64,000 nt of DNA from Gnetum montanum (GCA_015680685.1 MNCI01023362.1:781710-845709), one strand, 5' to 3'; positions 1 to 12,439 are shown, counted from the stretch's first letter. Notes: generated by a model from the sequence alone, not told the origin. A program made the numbers and translations.

Positions 1-113
1 CCTCTTATTTATAGATATGGTGGTGTGACGCGATATCGCGTACGCGATATCGTAGGAGAAGACGCGATATCGCGTACGCGATATCGCGGCCTAGTGTAAA
101 CCGCGTCTCATCA
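1..113 (-). repeat. Athila-like LTR fragment, CGCGATATCGCG subfamily
   Basis: This is the last part, on the + strand, of an LTR that matches the two LTRs at 21987-22773 and 31092-31898. They share the rc TATA box (TTATTTATA at 5-13), CGCGATATCGCG boxes and the terminal CTCATCA ending at 113. Read on the minus strand it is the start of the LTR (TGATGAG). The rest of the element would lie to the left of the window. The sequence after 113 does not match the internal side of the related element, so this is probably the outer end of a 5' LTR or a solo LTR. Confidence 0.8.
31..88. promoter_or_regulatory. CpG-rich perfect palindromes upstream of LTR TATA box
   Basis: Two perfect palindromes, 31-52 (22 bp) and 63-88 (26 bp), are each built from two CGCGATATCGCG-type boxes joined by TA. 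On the minus strand they lie just upstream of the TATA-like box at 5-13, in the U3 promoter of the LTR. The function is inferred from position only. Confidence 0.6.
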
Positions 114-916
114 GAAATCTTCCCTAAAGTGTAGATGTCCAAAGAACATAGTAGATGTTTACCAAAGATAGTAGATGTTTCTCCTAAAATCTAGGTTTTC
201 ATAGGAGATGTTCTAGCAATGCTAGAGATGACCCGAATGCATGGGGAAAGTTTCAAAAATGTCTATTCCAATTCATAAAATAGCCAAAGCAAGATGGAAA
301 CAGTTTGGGAGAAGGTGAGAAGATTTGGAATACATCTAAATAACCTCAAGTTGAGTTGAGGAAATGTTTCTAGGGTTTTTATCTTCTAGTTGCTTATAAA
401 TATTGATATAATCCACCATTGTTAGTGCCATAATGCCAAGTGCCAAAGTGCCAAGGATCGAAGTACAAACATTGAAGGTCAAACATCCCAATAGAGGGTA
501 AGAGAGAAAGCTCTTGAGTGAAGCTAGCTTGTATAAGAAGAGAGATAATGCAAGGAAGTTGAGTGAGAGGCAAGGGAGAGCACTTGAGATAGGTTAGATG
601 AATCTCTTATAAGTGTCTTATCTTGAGCTAGGGCTCCATTGTGAGCAATTAAGGATAAGAGAGGAGAAGTGCAACCTCTAAGATCCTTGGGAGAGTTTGA
701 GCTTGGCTCCTCATCTTTGGCGTATTTTCTACATATTTTGAGAATTATCTTCATATAAGGGAGGTTTTTTCTATTTTATTGTGCTATTCTTATTTTCTAA
801 GCTAGATCTTCTTGGAAGTTGTGGATTGGATCCTATTGGGATCTATCAAGATGCAACCCCTACACCAAATTTAGCCCTCTAATTTGGTGTCATTCGGTAT
901 GCTCTCTTATTTGGAA
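114..916. other. Intergenic, no gene recognised
   Basis: No domain or long reading frame was seen. There are short AGTGCCAA-type repeats around 425-455 and a purine-rich stretch at about 480-600. It is probably flanking DNA between the LTR ending at 113 and the LTR starting at 917. Confidence 0.5.
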
Positions 917-1715
917 TGATAGTAGAGTAAGGTTACTCTATTTTCTTTAATTCTTTAAACACACATCAAATCAAGAATATATGAAGATAATTCAATTTTC
1001 TAGAAAACAAGATAACTAGCTAACTTTAATTAATTTAATAAAGATTATAGATCAATGGTTTCATAACCCACAACAACACACTCACACACTTAGTGATATT
1101 GCAGAGCATGAGGCTCTACAACCATATAATGATTGTCCTTAATGCAAGGCTTAACTGAATGAGATCTCTTTTTCAAACATAACATACACAAGAAACACAA
1201 AGAATAAACACACATAATGGATCATGGAGATGCACACATACTCATGCAATCTCATACTTGTGCTCTCATGCCACTCTCTCATGTTGCAAAACATGAAACA
1301 TACAATAACATTTATTAAAATCCAAGATAATAATTCTAGGAAATATTTTGCTATGTTTAACTTGGAGATTCCCAACTATTTTCATCTTGTTCTTATTTTT
1401 TCTGATTGGTTCCAAACTTGGAACTACCAACTAGGATCTTTTCCTAGTTGTACGAGATGTATACATCCTTTGTAAGTTGTCCTTTTGCAACATTGAAGGC
1501 TTAGGCAAGACGTCTCTTGCTCATGGGAGATGTTTCCTATTGGAATGATATGTCTTCCTAGAAACATATCTTATCTCTAGGAGATGTCTATGGATAGAAT
1601 GAAATGTCTCATCATCTACCAAGATATCTCTTGTCAATCCTAGATCTCAACTAAGATATATTCCTAACCACTTGTAGGGATGGAAATGGATCTCGAAAGA
1701 GGTGTCACTATACCA
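917..1715 (-). repeat. 3' LTR of Ty3 element 917-7181
   Basis: The region at about 927-1330 aligns by eye with 6380-6730, sharing landmarks such as AAGATAATTCAATTT, GCTAACT and AAAACATGAAACA. On the minus strand it would start TGGTATAGTGACACC at 1715 and end in CTATCA at 917. Homology beyond about 1330 is weak. Confidence 0.65.
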
Positions 1716-1730
1716 ACTCTCCCATCCTTC
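1716..1730 (-). other. Polypurine tract of Ty3 element 917-7181
   Basis: On the minus strand GAAGGATGGGAGAGT directly precedes the putative LTR start TGGTATAG. This is the expected position and composition for the plus-strand primer of reverse transcription. Confidence 0.55.
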
Positions 1731-2000
1731 AAAAAGTGAACTAATATAAATAAGGAAGTAGGGGTAGATGAGATCCCTCACTTAACAAGTTTGGTCTCCT
1801 AGAATCATACAACATCAATAGTAGTTTGATCTTTCCAATGAATCTAGTACTCATGCCTCTTCATTCCACAAGTACTTGAAATTTCTCTCTCCTTGAGTAT
1901 AATTATCTTCCTCTCTATTAAAGTGTTGGACTTATCAATACTCTCCTTCAACTCATTGATGCTACCCTATATGATTTCATCATCTACTAGTCAATGGTAA

Positions 2001-2185
2001 TACATATAATCTATAATTTTTTTTAAAAAGGCATACTCCTATTATTTGGTAAGTCAATTTCAAAAGCATTATGATTAATTTTGATCTTAATCCTACATAT
2101 AATCTATAATTTTTTTTAAAAGGCATACTCCTATTATTTGGTAAGTCAATTTCAAAAGCATTATGATTAATTTTGATCTTAATCC
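2001..2185. repeat. Tandem duplication, two copies of about 92 bp
   Basis: Copies at 2001-2093 and 2094-2185 differ visibly only in the length of one T/A run. They lie near the pol 3' end of an element whose other repeats have diverged strongly. Confidence 0.9.
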
Positions 2186-2239
2186 TTAAAGAACACATCT
2201 TCTTGGCTTTCAACTTATAGAAGTTGATACCTCTTAACC

Positions 2240-5060
2240 TCTTCTTCTTCAAAGATCATCACATTTTCCACCATCTTTGGATAAAAATTAGAATTTACCT
2301 CAAATGAGCTCTTAACAATATCAACATAAAAAGCATTATCATATGAAAATTTAGCATGACACAACAAATTTTTCCACCTATTAGGCTATCCATCACACAA
2401 ACATATCAAAATATTCAACAAAGATTTATTCACTGTTGCAGTTTGGCCATCAAAATGTAAAGGATGATATGAACTATAAAAATTCAACTTTGTCTCTGTC
2501 ACTAATAATATTCAAAGGAATTTCATGCAACATCACAACATGCTAAAAAAAATTTGAAACATGAGAAGTATTACTTACCTTTTTGCATGCAATGAAGTAT
2601 GCCATCTCTAAGAATTTGTCCATTGCAATAAAGATAACATTGTTCCTATTGTTGTTCTTTGGAAATTTACTCATAAAGCTCATTGATACACTTTCCTATG
2701 GAACCTTGGAAATTGACAAAAACATATAATATCCATACACTCCTTTACCTTCTTTAAATTTGTAACATGTCAAATACTCCACAAATTCTTAGACTTCAAG
2801 TGCTATTCTAGATCAAAAATAATGCCTAACCACCACAAGTTCCAATGTTTTATGTCTACCCATATGACCTATCATGCCATCATAATACTCTTCAACAAAA
2901 ATATTTTTTCCTAAAATCACAATTGAAAAGTCATACCTTGTCAATCTTGAATAACAATTCATGTTGAATATGGTAGTCTCTCCATTGGTCTATCTTATTT
3001 AACAATGGTTCCTTGAGGCCTTTTCAAACCTACCCAAAATCATAGTCATGTTCATATAAATTAGCTAAATCATCCATATCTTCCATATGACTCATAATTA
3101 AATTCACAACATGCAATCTAGATAATGCATTAGTAACCACATTTTCTTTTTCACTTTTGTTCTTGAGCATAAAATTAAGCTCTTACAATTTTACCACTCA
3201 CTTCATATGTTGAGCACTCAATTACTTTTGGGAATTAAGAAATTAAAGTGCTTTATGGTTTATCATCAAAGTGAAATTCTTGGATAATAAGTAATTCCTC
3301 TAATGCTTTATTACTTGAAGAATAATATACAACTCCTTCTTATATATGCTATATTTATGTCTTGATTCATTTGGATTTTCTAAAAAGAAATTAATAGGCC
3401 TACCTTCTTGTGAAAGTACCCCTCCAATGGCAAGTCCACTTGCATCCATCTTCACTTGAAAAATATTCTAGAAATTTAGTATTGCAAGCATTAGTTTACT
3501 GGTTATTTTTGCATTCAATAAGTCAAAGCTCCTTTGGGTTTCATCATCCCACTTGAAATCTTTATTCTTCTTTAGCAAAGTAAACATAGACCAAGAAATA
3601 CCATGGAAATATTTGATGAACCTATGATACAAAACATGTTAAACTAAGGAATGCTCTTACCTTCTCAATGTTTTTTAGGAGTTTACTAATCTTTAATAGT
3701 CCTTACCTTGGTAGCTTCCATTCAAATTTAGTTTTTAGAAACCACATGTCCTACATATGTGATGTCTTTCTTAAAGAAGTAACTCCTCATCACATTGATC
3801 ACTAAATGTGTGTCATCCAATTTAAGATATATTCTTCTTAGGTTATTCAAGTGCTTCTTCTCATTAGAGCTATACACAAAAATATCATCAAAGAAGATAA
3901 TACAACACTTGTTAATCAAGTCTTTAAGTACATAATGCATCAACCTCATGAATGTAGCAGGTACATTTGTAAGCCCAAATGGCATCACCAACCACTCAAA
4001 CAATCCTTATGGTATTTTGAAAGCTATCTTCCATTCATTGCTAGACATGATTCATATTCAATTATAAGCATCATTCAAATGAAATTTGCTAAAAATCTCT
4101 ACATTGGTAAGGACATCAAGGATATCATTCATCCTTGTAATAGGAAACCTTTATCTCACTATTATCCTATTTACTACCTTAGAATCAATGAATATTCTCT
4201 ATTTATTACTATTCTTAAGGATAAGTACTACTAAAACTACATAAGATGATATGGATTTCCTCACGAAGCCATTTGCATGTAACGCCTCTACTTGTCTCTA
4301 TAGTTTTGCCTACTGATTTAGTATTATCTAGTATGCTCTCTCATTTAGAATGGTAGCACTAAGGATGAAGTCAAGTTTTTGTTGTACATTCCTCATTGGT
4401 GTTAATCCATTCAATTTTTCCTTGAACACCTTTAAAAATTATGCCTTCAAGCCTAGCACATCTATTGGAAGTTCTACTTGCATACCATCATGGTTAGAAG
4501 TAACAATTTATATAATAAAAAAATTAAACTAGATTCATCATGTTCCTTAATGTATTCCCACTCTCTAGAAAGAATTAAGAAAGCATTAAGTAAGCTTTGA
4601 TGTCTCCCTTGCTTAGCTATCATAGGAATCAACTCATGGATTCTACTAGGCCTAGCTACACTCTATATAATTCTTGCTTCATAATATTAAGAACCATCGT
4701 CAAAACTCCATTTTCATTCAAGAATTTCATTGGTAAAATCAACTGGTAGCACATCATATTTCACAACATCATGATAACTCTTAATTTTAAATTTCAAAAT
4801 ATATTGCTCTCTCAACTCTTGAGAGAAGTGTCTTCATAACCAATGTACTTTGTAAGGTTCAGGATAAGGAATTGTCACTAAACCTAATCTAGTAATCATC
4901 CTAGATGAAATAACATTTTATTGGCCCCCTATTAATCAAAATATAAACTGATTTTATACTAAGTAAACATCTATCCCCAATCTAAAACTGTAATTTTCTT
5001 GTAGGATGGTCTGCTCTATTTACATTTTCCATGAATGCATAAGAATTTAATTCAGAAACT
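2240..5060 (-). pseudogene. pol (PR-RT-RH-IN) of Ty3 element 917-7181, broken
   Basis: This is the remnant of the polyprotein that copies and integrates the element. On the minus strand, protease and linker lie near 5060-4500, RT near 4330-3700, RNase H near 3560-3140 and integrase near 3000-2240. RT is the clearest part: 4003-3728 reads MPFGLTNVPATFM and then FFDDIFVYSS, the Ty3 catalytic box with both Asp kept. Integrase core is recognisable near 2700-2590 (SMSFMSKFPK...AMDKFLEMAYFI) and near 2480-2300 (DGQTATVNKSLL). Frameshifts and stops, many of them TAG, separate these blocks. The tRNA-Met primer and domain order fit a chromovirus-type element, but no chromodomain was identified. Confidence 0.7.
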
Positions 5061-5164
5061 TTCCTAATCTTGGAAGTATTAGAATTACCTCTCTAAAGAT
5101 CTTGGCTTGATGTATCCTCTATTTTCATGGTTTTTACATCCCTTTCCTTCAGTTCCTTGTGAAG

Positions 5165-6330
5165 TAAACATTTTAATTACTTGTATCCCCATTCTCCATA
5201 CTTGAAGCAGTAAATATTAGATGAGTTATTACCTTGACCTTTGGCTTTCTTGCCTTGTTTCATCTTCGTGTTGCCTTTCTCATCATATTTTTTCAACTTC
5301 TTATCATGGCTATTGTCCTTGTTTTTAGATTTAGAATTATATCCCTTCTTTGATTTGGATCCCTTGTGCTTCTATTTTGAAGCTTCTTTTCCTTTGTTTC
5401 CAAATCTGTTGAGTTCTTTTCCACCTTGAGTATTAAATAATAAGCCTCATCAAGAGTTTATGGCTCATAGAATAACAACTCATAATGATATGTCATATTG
5501 AGGCCTCCAAGAAAGATTAAAGCTTTTTCATACTTTTTTCAGTTTACCATAGCTTAATGGAAGAATTCACAAGGTTTGATGTAAAGCTCCATGACATCTT
5601 TTTTATCCTGCCTTAGAAATTTCACCTTCATGATCATATGCCATCATTTCCAAGACTATTCAAATTTTTTCTCAATCTATATTTAATTAGATTACAATTC
5701 CTAATAGGTTTATTTTTCCTCTTATAGTTTTGGAATTATTTCTCCTACTAAGTATAAGTCATACCTTCTAATATGGATTTAATAATTAGTACCCTTAATT
5801 GACTTGGTATATCTTCTAACTCAAAATACTTATCAAGTGTCTTCAACCAACTTGTAAAAGCATGGGTATCATCTACATCATTGAAACTTTTCAATTCTAC
5901 ATACAAAGTCTAGAAATATTTTTGAATGCTTTAGCAAGCCTTGCTTCATCTTCATCATCAAGCTTACCATGAGAAGTAGTAGACATTGGTGATGAAGCTC
6001 TTGAAATTTTGATATGAGAAATTGAATTCCCTCCCACTAGAATCTTGGATTGATGAAATTCTACACTCTAATAGCTAAAATGTTCTTCCTCATCATATGC
6101 TTTTCCTACACTAGGCTAAGAAACTTTTTCATCTTCATTCAAATGTATATGCACATCATCTTCATGAGTTTGAACATGGTTGGGACCTACATTCCTATCT
6201 ACCTTGGCACTAATCTTATATAATTGAGGAAAAATCAATTGAAAAGTAGATTTCATGCTCTACATGTCTCTATTCAAGGGTTGAACCTATTTCTTATTAG
6301 GAATCATTTGAAATTGACAAAAATATACAA
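5165..6330 (-). pseudogene. gag of Ty3 element 917-7181, broken
   Basis: This lies between the primer site (6369-6352) and the protease region, the normal gag position. On the minus strand near 5235-5165 there is a lysine-rich stretch followed by YCFKYGEWGYK, apparently a zinc knuckle of the CFKCG..GHK type in which the second Cys and the His have both become Tyr (changes expected from C-to-T decay). The rest is frameshifted and was assigned by position and by the basic zinc-knuckle region only. Confidence 0.5.
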
Positions 6331-6351
6331 CCAATTCCAAATAGTAATTAA

Positions 6352-6369
6352 CCTAACATTCTGATACCA
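6352..6369 (-). other. Primer binding site, tRNA-Met type
   Basis: The minus strand reads TGGTATCAGAATG just inside the LTR, close to the usual TGGTATCAGAGC complementary to initiator tRNA-Met. It fixes the orientation of the element and its 5' LTR end. Confidence 0.75.
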
Positions 6370-6373
6370 ATAA

Positions 6374-7181
6374 TGCTAGAGTAGGATTATTTCATTTGCT
6401 TTAATCCTTTAAACATACACTAGATCTAGAATATATAAAGATAATTCAATTTGTTAGAAAAAAAGAATACTAGCTAACTGTAATTAATTTAATGAAGATT
6501 ATAAATCAATGGTTTTGCAACCCACAATAACATACTTATGCACTTAATAGCACAAGATTGAGATTCAAACACATAACACACATAAGAGACACATAGATCA
6601 AACACATATAATGAACCTGAAAGATGCACATACACTTATGCCTTCTTACACCTATGATATCATGCCATTCTTTCATGCCTCAAAACATGAAACACACAAG
6701 AATATTATGACATCCAATTCTTGGATATCATGACAAACATCAAATATGCATAGAATTCAACAATGTGTAAAGAAAATAACAAGGAAAATGCAAAAGAAAA
6801 AAGAAAATAATTTTTTATTAATGTAGAATAATGTATTTGAATCATTCTTTGATTATTTCTTGGGGTTATCTTGCTTTGACATCTATCCCTTAAAGGCTAT
6901 CCAACATTGCCATCATGGTTAGGCCTAAAATTTGCTAGAAGGGATGGCCAATCCTCTTCCTCTCCCACTTCATCTAACACCTATTACTCACCTTTATTGG
7001 CTCTAAAAATCTATGCTCATATCACCTCTAATTCTTAGGTATAAATATTTTAGGTCATACCCTCAAAGATCACCTTGAGATACATGCCTATTATTACAAT
7101 GCACTCTTTTGGGTCTTAATTATAACTTATCCTTTCAGGTCTTATTACAATACTTAGGATACTTCTTCTAAAGAGATACCA
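6374..7181 (-). repeat. 5' LTR of Ty3 element 917-7181
   Basis: It starts (plus coordinates) TGCTAGAGTA next to the primer site and is homologous to the left LTR up to about 6730. The outer end at 7181 is inferred from the ATACCA terminus and the matching length (808 versus 799 bp). No TSD confirms it. Confidence 0.55.
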
Positions 7182-9605
7182 TCTTTATTATGTAGTGACA
7201 TCGTTTGGGAATGAGGAAATGATAAGCTGCCCTTTGTAAGTTTCATTCATCCTTCAATGAGTCTACATTCATCATCTTTCTCAAGCTCTAGTACTTGTTC
7301 TATCCTCTTATGCTCCAATACTTTAATTTCTCCTTTTGCAGTAGGGTTAAATATTCTAATGTTCTCCTAATTATTCTATAAACAAAATATAAGTAAGAGG
7401 GGTATATGAAAAATAATTATTATTTTATTAGTACTTACCTCATGTTATAAGATAATAACAAGAGGTTAATTAAACATCTACCAACCATCAATTACTGGTC
7501 CTAAATAGGATCACATAAAGTGCAACTCATTTCTAGTTACCCAAGTGAAGGTAGAAAAAATCCTTATTTTTAACTTGCATTACCAAGAAAATTTACATAT
7601 CTAATTGAAATATAAATTATATAATGAAGAAATTTATGAAGATCATAAATAAAAAGTAAGGTTAAGATCCTCTTTAATCTTGATCAACCTTAGGCGTTAA
7701 TGGAAATAGTTGTAGTTCTACCATAAGTGGTATATGATTATATGGTCTTGTTTGGAATGATAGGGATTGATCTTGCCTCTCAATTCCTTAAAAACTAGCT
7801 CTATAAGCTTTGTAATTTGGAAGAATTAGATATCATACTATATGTAATCAAGGGTCTCAATAAAAAATGATGTGGACTTATCTTCATTAGTCATGATAGT
7901 GTAGTTTGAAAATTGTGGTTCTTAATGAGTACTATCAATCAACATTATATGTTCTTGAATTCTAGGATTTGACTTATTTATTGAAGATTCAAAGTAAGTA
8001 GAATATGCACTAGTTAGTGAAATTGCATGTTGAATTAATAAGAACATCTTCTTCAAAAAAAGTTCATCTTTCAAGGGTTCGTTTACACATACATATTTTA
8101 TGAATTGATAAATACCAATTCTAACTTTTGCATTAAAGTCTTCATAAAGATTGAATGGTACTGGATTGATACTAGTATGGGTTAGGGATAAATTATTCTT
8201 TCAACTTTTCTCTATTTGGTTAATCAAGTATGTTACTTAGAAAAGTATAACATATAAATATGTTGATTTGATAATTAAATGTGTGTCAACCACACATACA
8301 CATCTTTATGACTAGATTTTAAATATCAATGTCAAGACTATGTGGTTTCTCCAAAACCTTGACCATTCTTTCTTCCCCATGATTTAAAGTTTTGGAATTT
8401 CAAAGATCATATTTTCTAATTTTCACTCAAACCTTTCTATCAATTTGAACTTGGTTTATTTCTAAACGATGTGTAACTATCCATGTTGTAATTTCTATAA
8501 TAGGATAGCATGTATGGCTTGAAAGAATAATTTTCACAAGAACCTTGTTGCTTGTAAATACCTCCATATCCCATCTTTTCCAAATTTGGCTGGAATTGGC
8601 ATAACAATTTTCATGGTAAGACTTGTTGTTGACACAAGATATTAATATTCAAATATTATGTGTGGTCATTGATACTTATGCCAATCATGTTGTATGTTGC
8701 AACTTTTATTTTTATTCCTAGATTCTCTTTTTGATTATTTTTCCTCATGGATATCATACACCTTGTTAAAACAATATTATGATTATCCACGATGTTCTAT
8801 TGCATGATTTAGTTGTAGACTAAATTGGTATATATCTTCATGATCATTTGGTTCACCAATTAATTCTCCAACTGATTTTGAGTTGGTAACAAGTAGCTAT
8901 ATTACCTAGACTCTTAATGACTTATCTACCCCATTTAAGACACCGACTTTGATAGTGTAACTAATAAAATATTAGGGGTTAGTGATCCAAGAATAACTAT
9001 CTACATTGGTTAAGCACCTAGCCTAAGTTCAAAAGTGGTTAAGGAGATTAGATTTATTTAGTTCCAATAATTAAATTATTAGGCATGATTAGTTATTCTA
9101 AGTTATGGCCATTTAAGGCATGGTTTAAGATATCAGTTAATTTTTGGATATCTAGATGATCAATTTGACCTTACCATTGAGTTTAGAATACCAAAAAATG
9201 TTAGAAATGACTATTTAGATGTTAGAAATGGACATTTTATGCCAAGATTATGCTAAAATGAGCCTTTAAGGGTCTCTAAGCATCATGTTAGACAAGGAGT
9301 AGAAACTAATTTTTGAAGCTCTTGGGGAAAATTTGACTTTGTCATTGCATCTAGAAGGTTGAACTGTATAGACAATAACTCTTCTTTTCCTAATAAGACT
9401 CTTATGGATTGTAAGAATAAGACTCTCATACCTATTTTCATAAGTGAAAATAAATTATAATAAAAATTAGGAAGTGATAGATTAATCTTAACTTAGTAAG
9501 AACTTAGAAATTTCAATATTTTCATAAGAAAGATCATAGTTGTTTTATGATCTTAGTGCATGAAGAGCCTAAGTAGGAGATAAATTAGCTTTTAATAGTT
9601 CAAGA
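7182..9605. other. Unclassified decayed sequence
   Basis: This is 2.4 kb of AT-rich sequence without a reading frame longer than about 60 codons. No retroelement domain, LTR pair or terminal inverted repeat was recognised. A short open stretch on the minus strand near 8600-8400 is rich in Tyr and Asn, but matches no family I know. Confidence 0.4.
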
Positions 9606-11111
9606 TGTTGGCGACCGTTTGGGACGCGACCGCCAACGAGTGTCCTCGAACAGGATTTAGGTGCCTGCTGGTCTCTGGCAACACCAAGGCCCAGATACCT
9701 CCAAATAACTTAGTAGTTAACGTGAGTATGTGTGTGTGCTGTTGTGGCGTTCGATTGTATGAAATGTGACAATTTCGTTGTGTGTGAACTACAAATGACT
9801 TTACTTTAAAGAGATTCAGCCAACTTTATCAAGTACTGTGAGTTGTTGAAAGTTTCCTATTTTGTTCAAACTACCTAGTCTATACGGTCCTTATAATACC
9901 TGCTTGTAACAAGTAAAATTTTGAAAAAACATTTGAGCACAACTCCGCAAATCTACTCCTAATTTTCCCCAGAGAGAGAGATACAATTCCACAAGAAAAC
10001 TAGAAATAAAGCAAGATTCAAAGGAAATAGATAGAAAAGAAAAGAAAGCAGATTTGTGTGGACCTCAAATATTTAAACAAGGTAAAATGACACGAGTAAA
10101 CACTTCGCAATAAAGTTATTCCAAATTCAATATCTACGAATTGTTCAAACTTCCAAGGCTCAACCAAGCAATATCTTCAAGACAATCCTATTGTGCTACC
10201 AAAAATCGCTGCGTAAACTACCATGTACGAGACTCCACTTTGACTAGACAATAGATGCCATCGATTGCATTCAAACAGAACCTTTAAAAGACTTGAAAAT
10301 TTCTGATTGAAATAACACGGAAAATCACTTTAAAGATAAAGAAGCTATTCTGGTCCCATCAAAATACCAAAGATTTTCTGAACCCTCTTGGCTACTTAAT
10401 TGTTCCACGGCGTGACTACAAACAGAGGCTCTCTTCCAACAACCCAATAGCAGTTCCCAAACGTTGCACAATAACAAAATTTACTACTAAAATGCTCTTA
10501 AGGCTTTCATTCACTAGCACTTCTATGGCAAAATTTTAACAGAAATTTCTATCGGGCAACAAGAACAATAAAAGCAATCTAAAAATCCCAAAATTACTTG
10601 CCAAGGATGATACTATCTAAACCACTAGGTAAGTAATTTAAACAAAACAAAAAATGAACTGTATAACTCACAGGACCATAACAAAGAGGCTGAAATCTTT
10701 ATTCTAGCAAGCCATCTTGCAAACAATCTTCTTTACAAATCTTCCAAGTGTGATGATGATGCTCCTTCTTGATGTCCCCTTCCTTTCCTTCTTTCTTCTT
10801 CTTCCTTTTGACCCTTGAAGCCTTTTTATAGGGTCTAAGGTAGTTAGGTAAGTTACAACTTCCAAAAATATCCCCAAAATATCTCAAAAATATCTCACCA
10901 AGCTTTTCTCCCAAGTAATTGGACTATCCAATCAGAAAATTACTTGCCCAACAAGCTAGGAGATTACATGCCCAATAAGTTAGGCAAGTTACAAAATATC
11001 TTGGGTGGTTGCAACTATCATAGAGATAAAAAAGGCTACAATTTAGTTATAAACATTATAGTTATAAATAAAAGGGATAATAGCCAAATATTGCCTTTAT
11101 AGGATGTTACA
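9606..11111 (-). repeat. Possible solo LTR, about 1.5 kb
   Basis: The block begins TGTTGGCG and ends GGATGTTACA, giving TGT...ACA termini, and its base composition differs from both sides. A minus-strand TATA-like CCTATAAAAAGG lies at about 10824-10835. Near the left end GTTGGCG (9607-9613) and CGCCAAC (9631-9637) form a 7-bp stem. The flanking pentamers CAAGA and CAAAT match at only three of five positions. No second copy is in the window. Confidence 0.35.
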
Positions 11112-11264
11112 CAAATATCCCATAATTGTCCTCTCTTTTTAAATCATAAAAATATTTTATTTTTCTTGTAATGATATAGATAGTGACCATGGACTTGAGG
11201 ATATGTAAGTATATGTATATTTATATGTATATGTATATTTAACCGAATGCGTTTTTAATTCGTG
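11112..11264. repeat. AT-rich spacer with GTATAT/TATATG repeats
   Basis: A degenerate alternating (GTATAT)n-like microsatellite lies at about 11200-11240. Nothing else is visible. Confidence 0.6.
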
Positions 11265-12150
11265 GCGCTCCCAATGTTCCAGGGCCGATTCCACCTTTAT
11301 CTCCTCTGCACTCTGCACCTTATTGTTATTGATTTATTCCTGCAGTTCGAATAATAAGCAACGGTTTCAAGAACGACGGAAAAACTGGTTCGTTTCCTCC
11401 TCTGCCCGCAACCCATGGAAATAGACACAGATGTGAACAGCCACCGTGAGAGTAGGTTCTGCCGCAGCCAATGGTTTCATTGGAGGGTTTTCTTCTTTGC
11501 TGTTTCAAAACACGCGGCATTTCATTGAGGATTTTTTCTGTTTTGCTCTGCGTCATTGCCGGCGCCGTCGTCGTTCTTGCCGTCGTTGCTCTTGAACCGC
11601 TGCCGGGAATACTGCGCCGATGACGTTGCGGAAGGCCTGAGTGAGGGTTTCAGTTTTGCTTGTCTTCAGAGAGGATCTTGCTGCCGCTCTGCGCTATTCG
11701 AGTTGGTGCTCTGTTTTCTGCAGATTCACTACCAACGATCTCATCCTTAGATCAATCTTGTTGAGTAAAAAAAAATGAAGTTTGTGCAGGAAGTGTTTGG
11801 CAAAATGTATATGAATTTTAGTGACAGTTTTCTGCACTGACGGTGCCACATACCCCTGCTCATTGACCCATTGCATTCTCTGTTTCTGTGTTTTTTTTTT
11901 TACACAGTGCCGTTTTGGAGGCTTTCTCTGGCTTCTAGTTATTGCAAATTTTGGTTTATACTCTTATTATTTTTTTTTTGACAGCAATGGTTACAGAGAA
12001 TGAGAATTTTAATGGCAAAATACTGGGGCAACCCTTGAACAATCCTGTTTCTGCCTTGGTCTCTTATAATAATGCAGAGTACCTCTTTCAATTTGCAATA
12101 TTCCACTTCTTCCTTTTTATTGCTGAGAAAACATCTTGCTTACAGAGATA
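11265..12150 (+). pseudogene. Possible 5' end of a host gene or gene fragment
   Basis: This is the only stretch outside the LTR palindromes with GC-richer, CpG-containing sequence (about 11265-11760). It is followed by T-rich, intron-like sequence ending in TTTTTGACAG at 11985. An ATG at 11988 then opens MVTENENFNGKILGQPLNN and stays open through about 12150. The layout resembles a GC-rich first exon or 5'UTR, an intron and a second exon. The protein is not one I recognise and no further exons were found before the retroelement sequence at about 12440. A 64-codon frame at 11556-11750 and a minus-strand frame at 11326-11556 cover the GC-rich part, but neither shows a known motif. It could equally be chance or a captured gene piece. 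Confidence 0.3.
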
Positions 12151-12439
12151 AATATCTTGCTCAACCTTGAAGTTTTAATCAATATATTCTTGAATTACAC
12201 AGGAGAAATAACCTCACCCTACACCAAACTGTTGAATTTGCAATATTCATCTGTAAACCTCAGTAGAACAACACATTGATGATTCTGTACTTATCAACAT
12301 GGTTGTGTGAGCTTGCTCCAGTATTTTTTAAATATGAAAATGCCTTTTGTTCACTTATTATCCTCTTCTAAAACTGTAAATTTAGCTATTTCTTCATAAA
12401 AGAATCTCAACTATTTAATCTGCTTCATGAAATGGCCAA

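Larger units (their letters stand above)
917..7181 (-). mobile_element. Decayed Ty3/gypsy element, tRNA-Met primer type
   Basis: Related LTRs flank a minus-strand gag-pol. On the minus strand the order is LTR (7181-6374), a tRNA-Met-like primer site at 6369-6352, gag, protease region, RT, RNase H, integrase, a purine tract at 1730-1716 and LTR (1715-917). The gene order PR-RT-RH-IN is that of Ty3/gypsy. All frames are broken. No matching target duplication was found (TGGAA at the left, TCTTT at the right), so the right-hand boundary is uncertain. Confidence 0.75.

Noticed and set aside
1-113. CRISPR-like or satellite array from repeated GCGATATCGCG boxes
   Set aside because: The boxes are palindromes inside an LTR promoter with no unique spacers, and the context is a plant retrotransposon.
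3851-4234. 127-codon plus-strand frame as a gene
   Set aside because: It is the antisense shadow of the minus-strand RT of element 917-7181.
7182-9605. LINE or pararetrovirus pol
   Set aside because: Translations in all frames show no RT or endonuclease motif that I can recognise; left unclassified.
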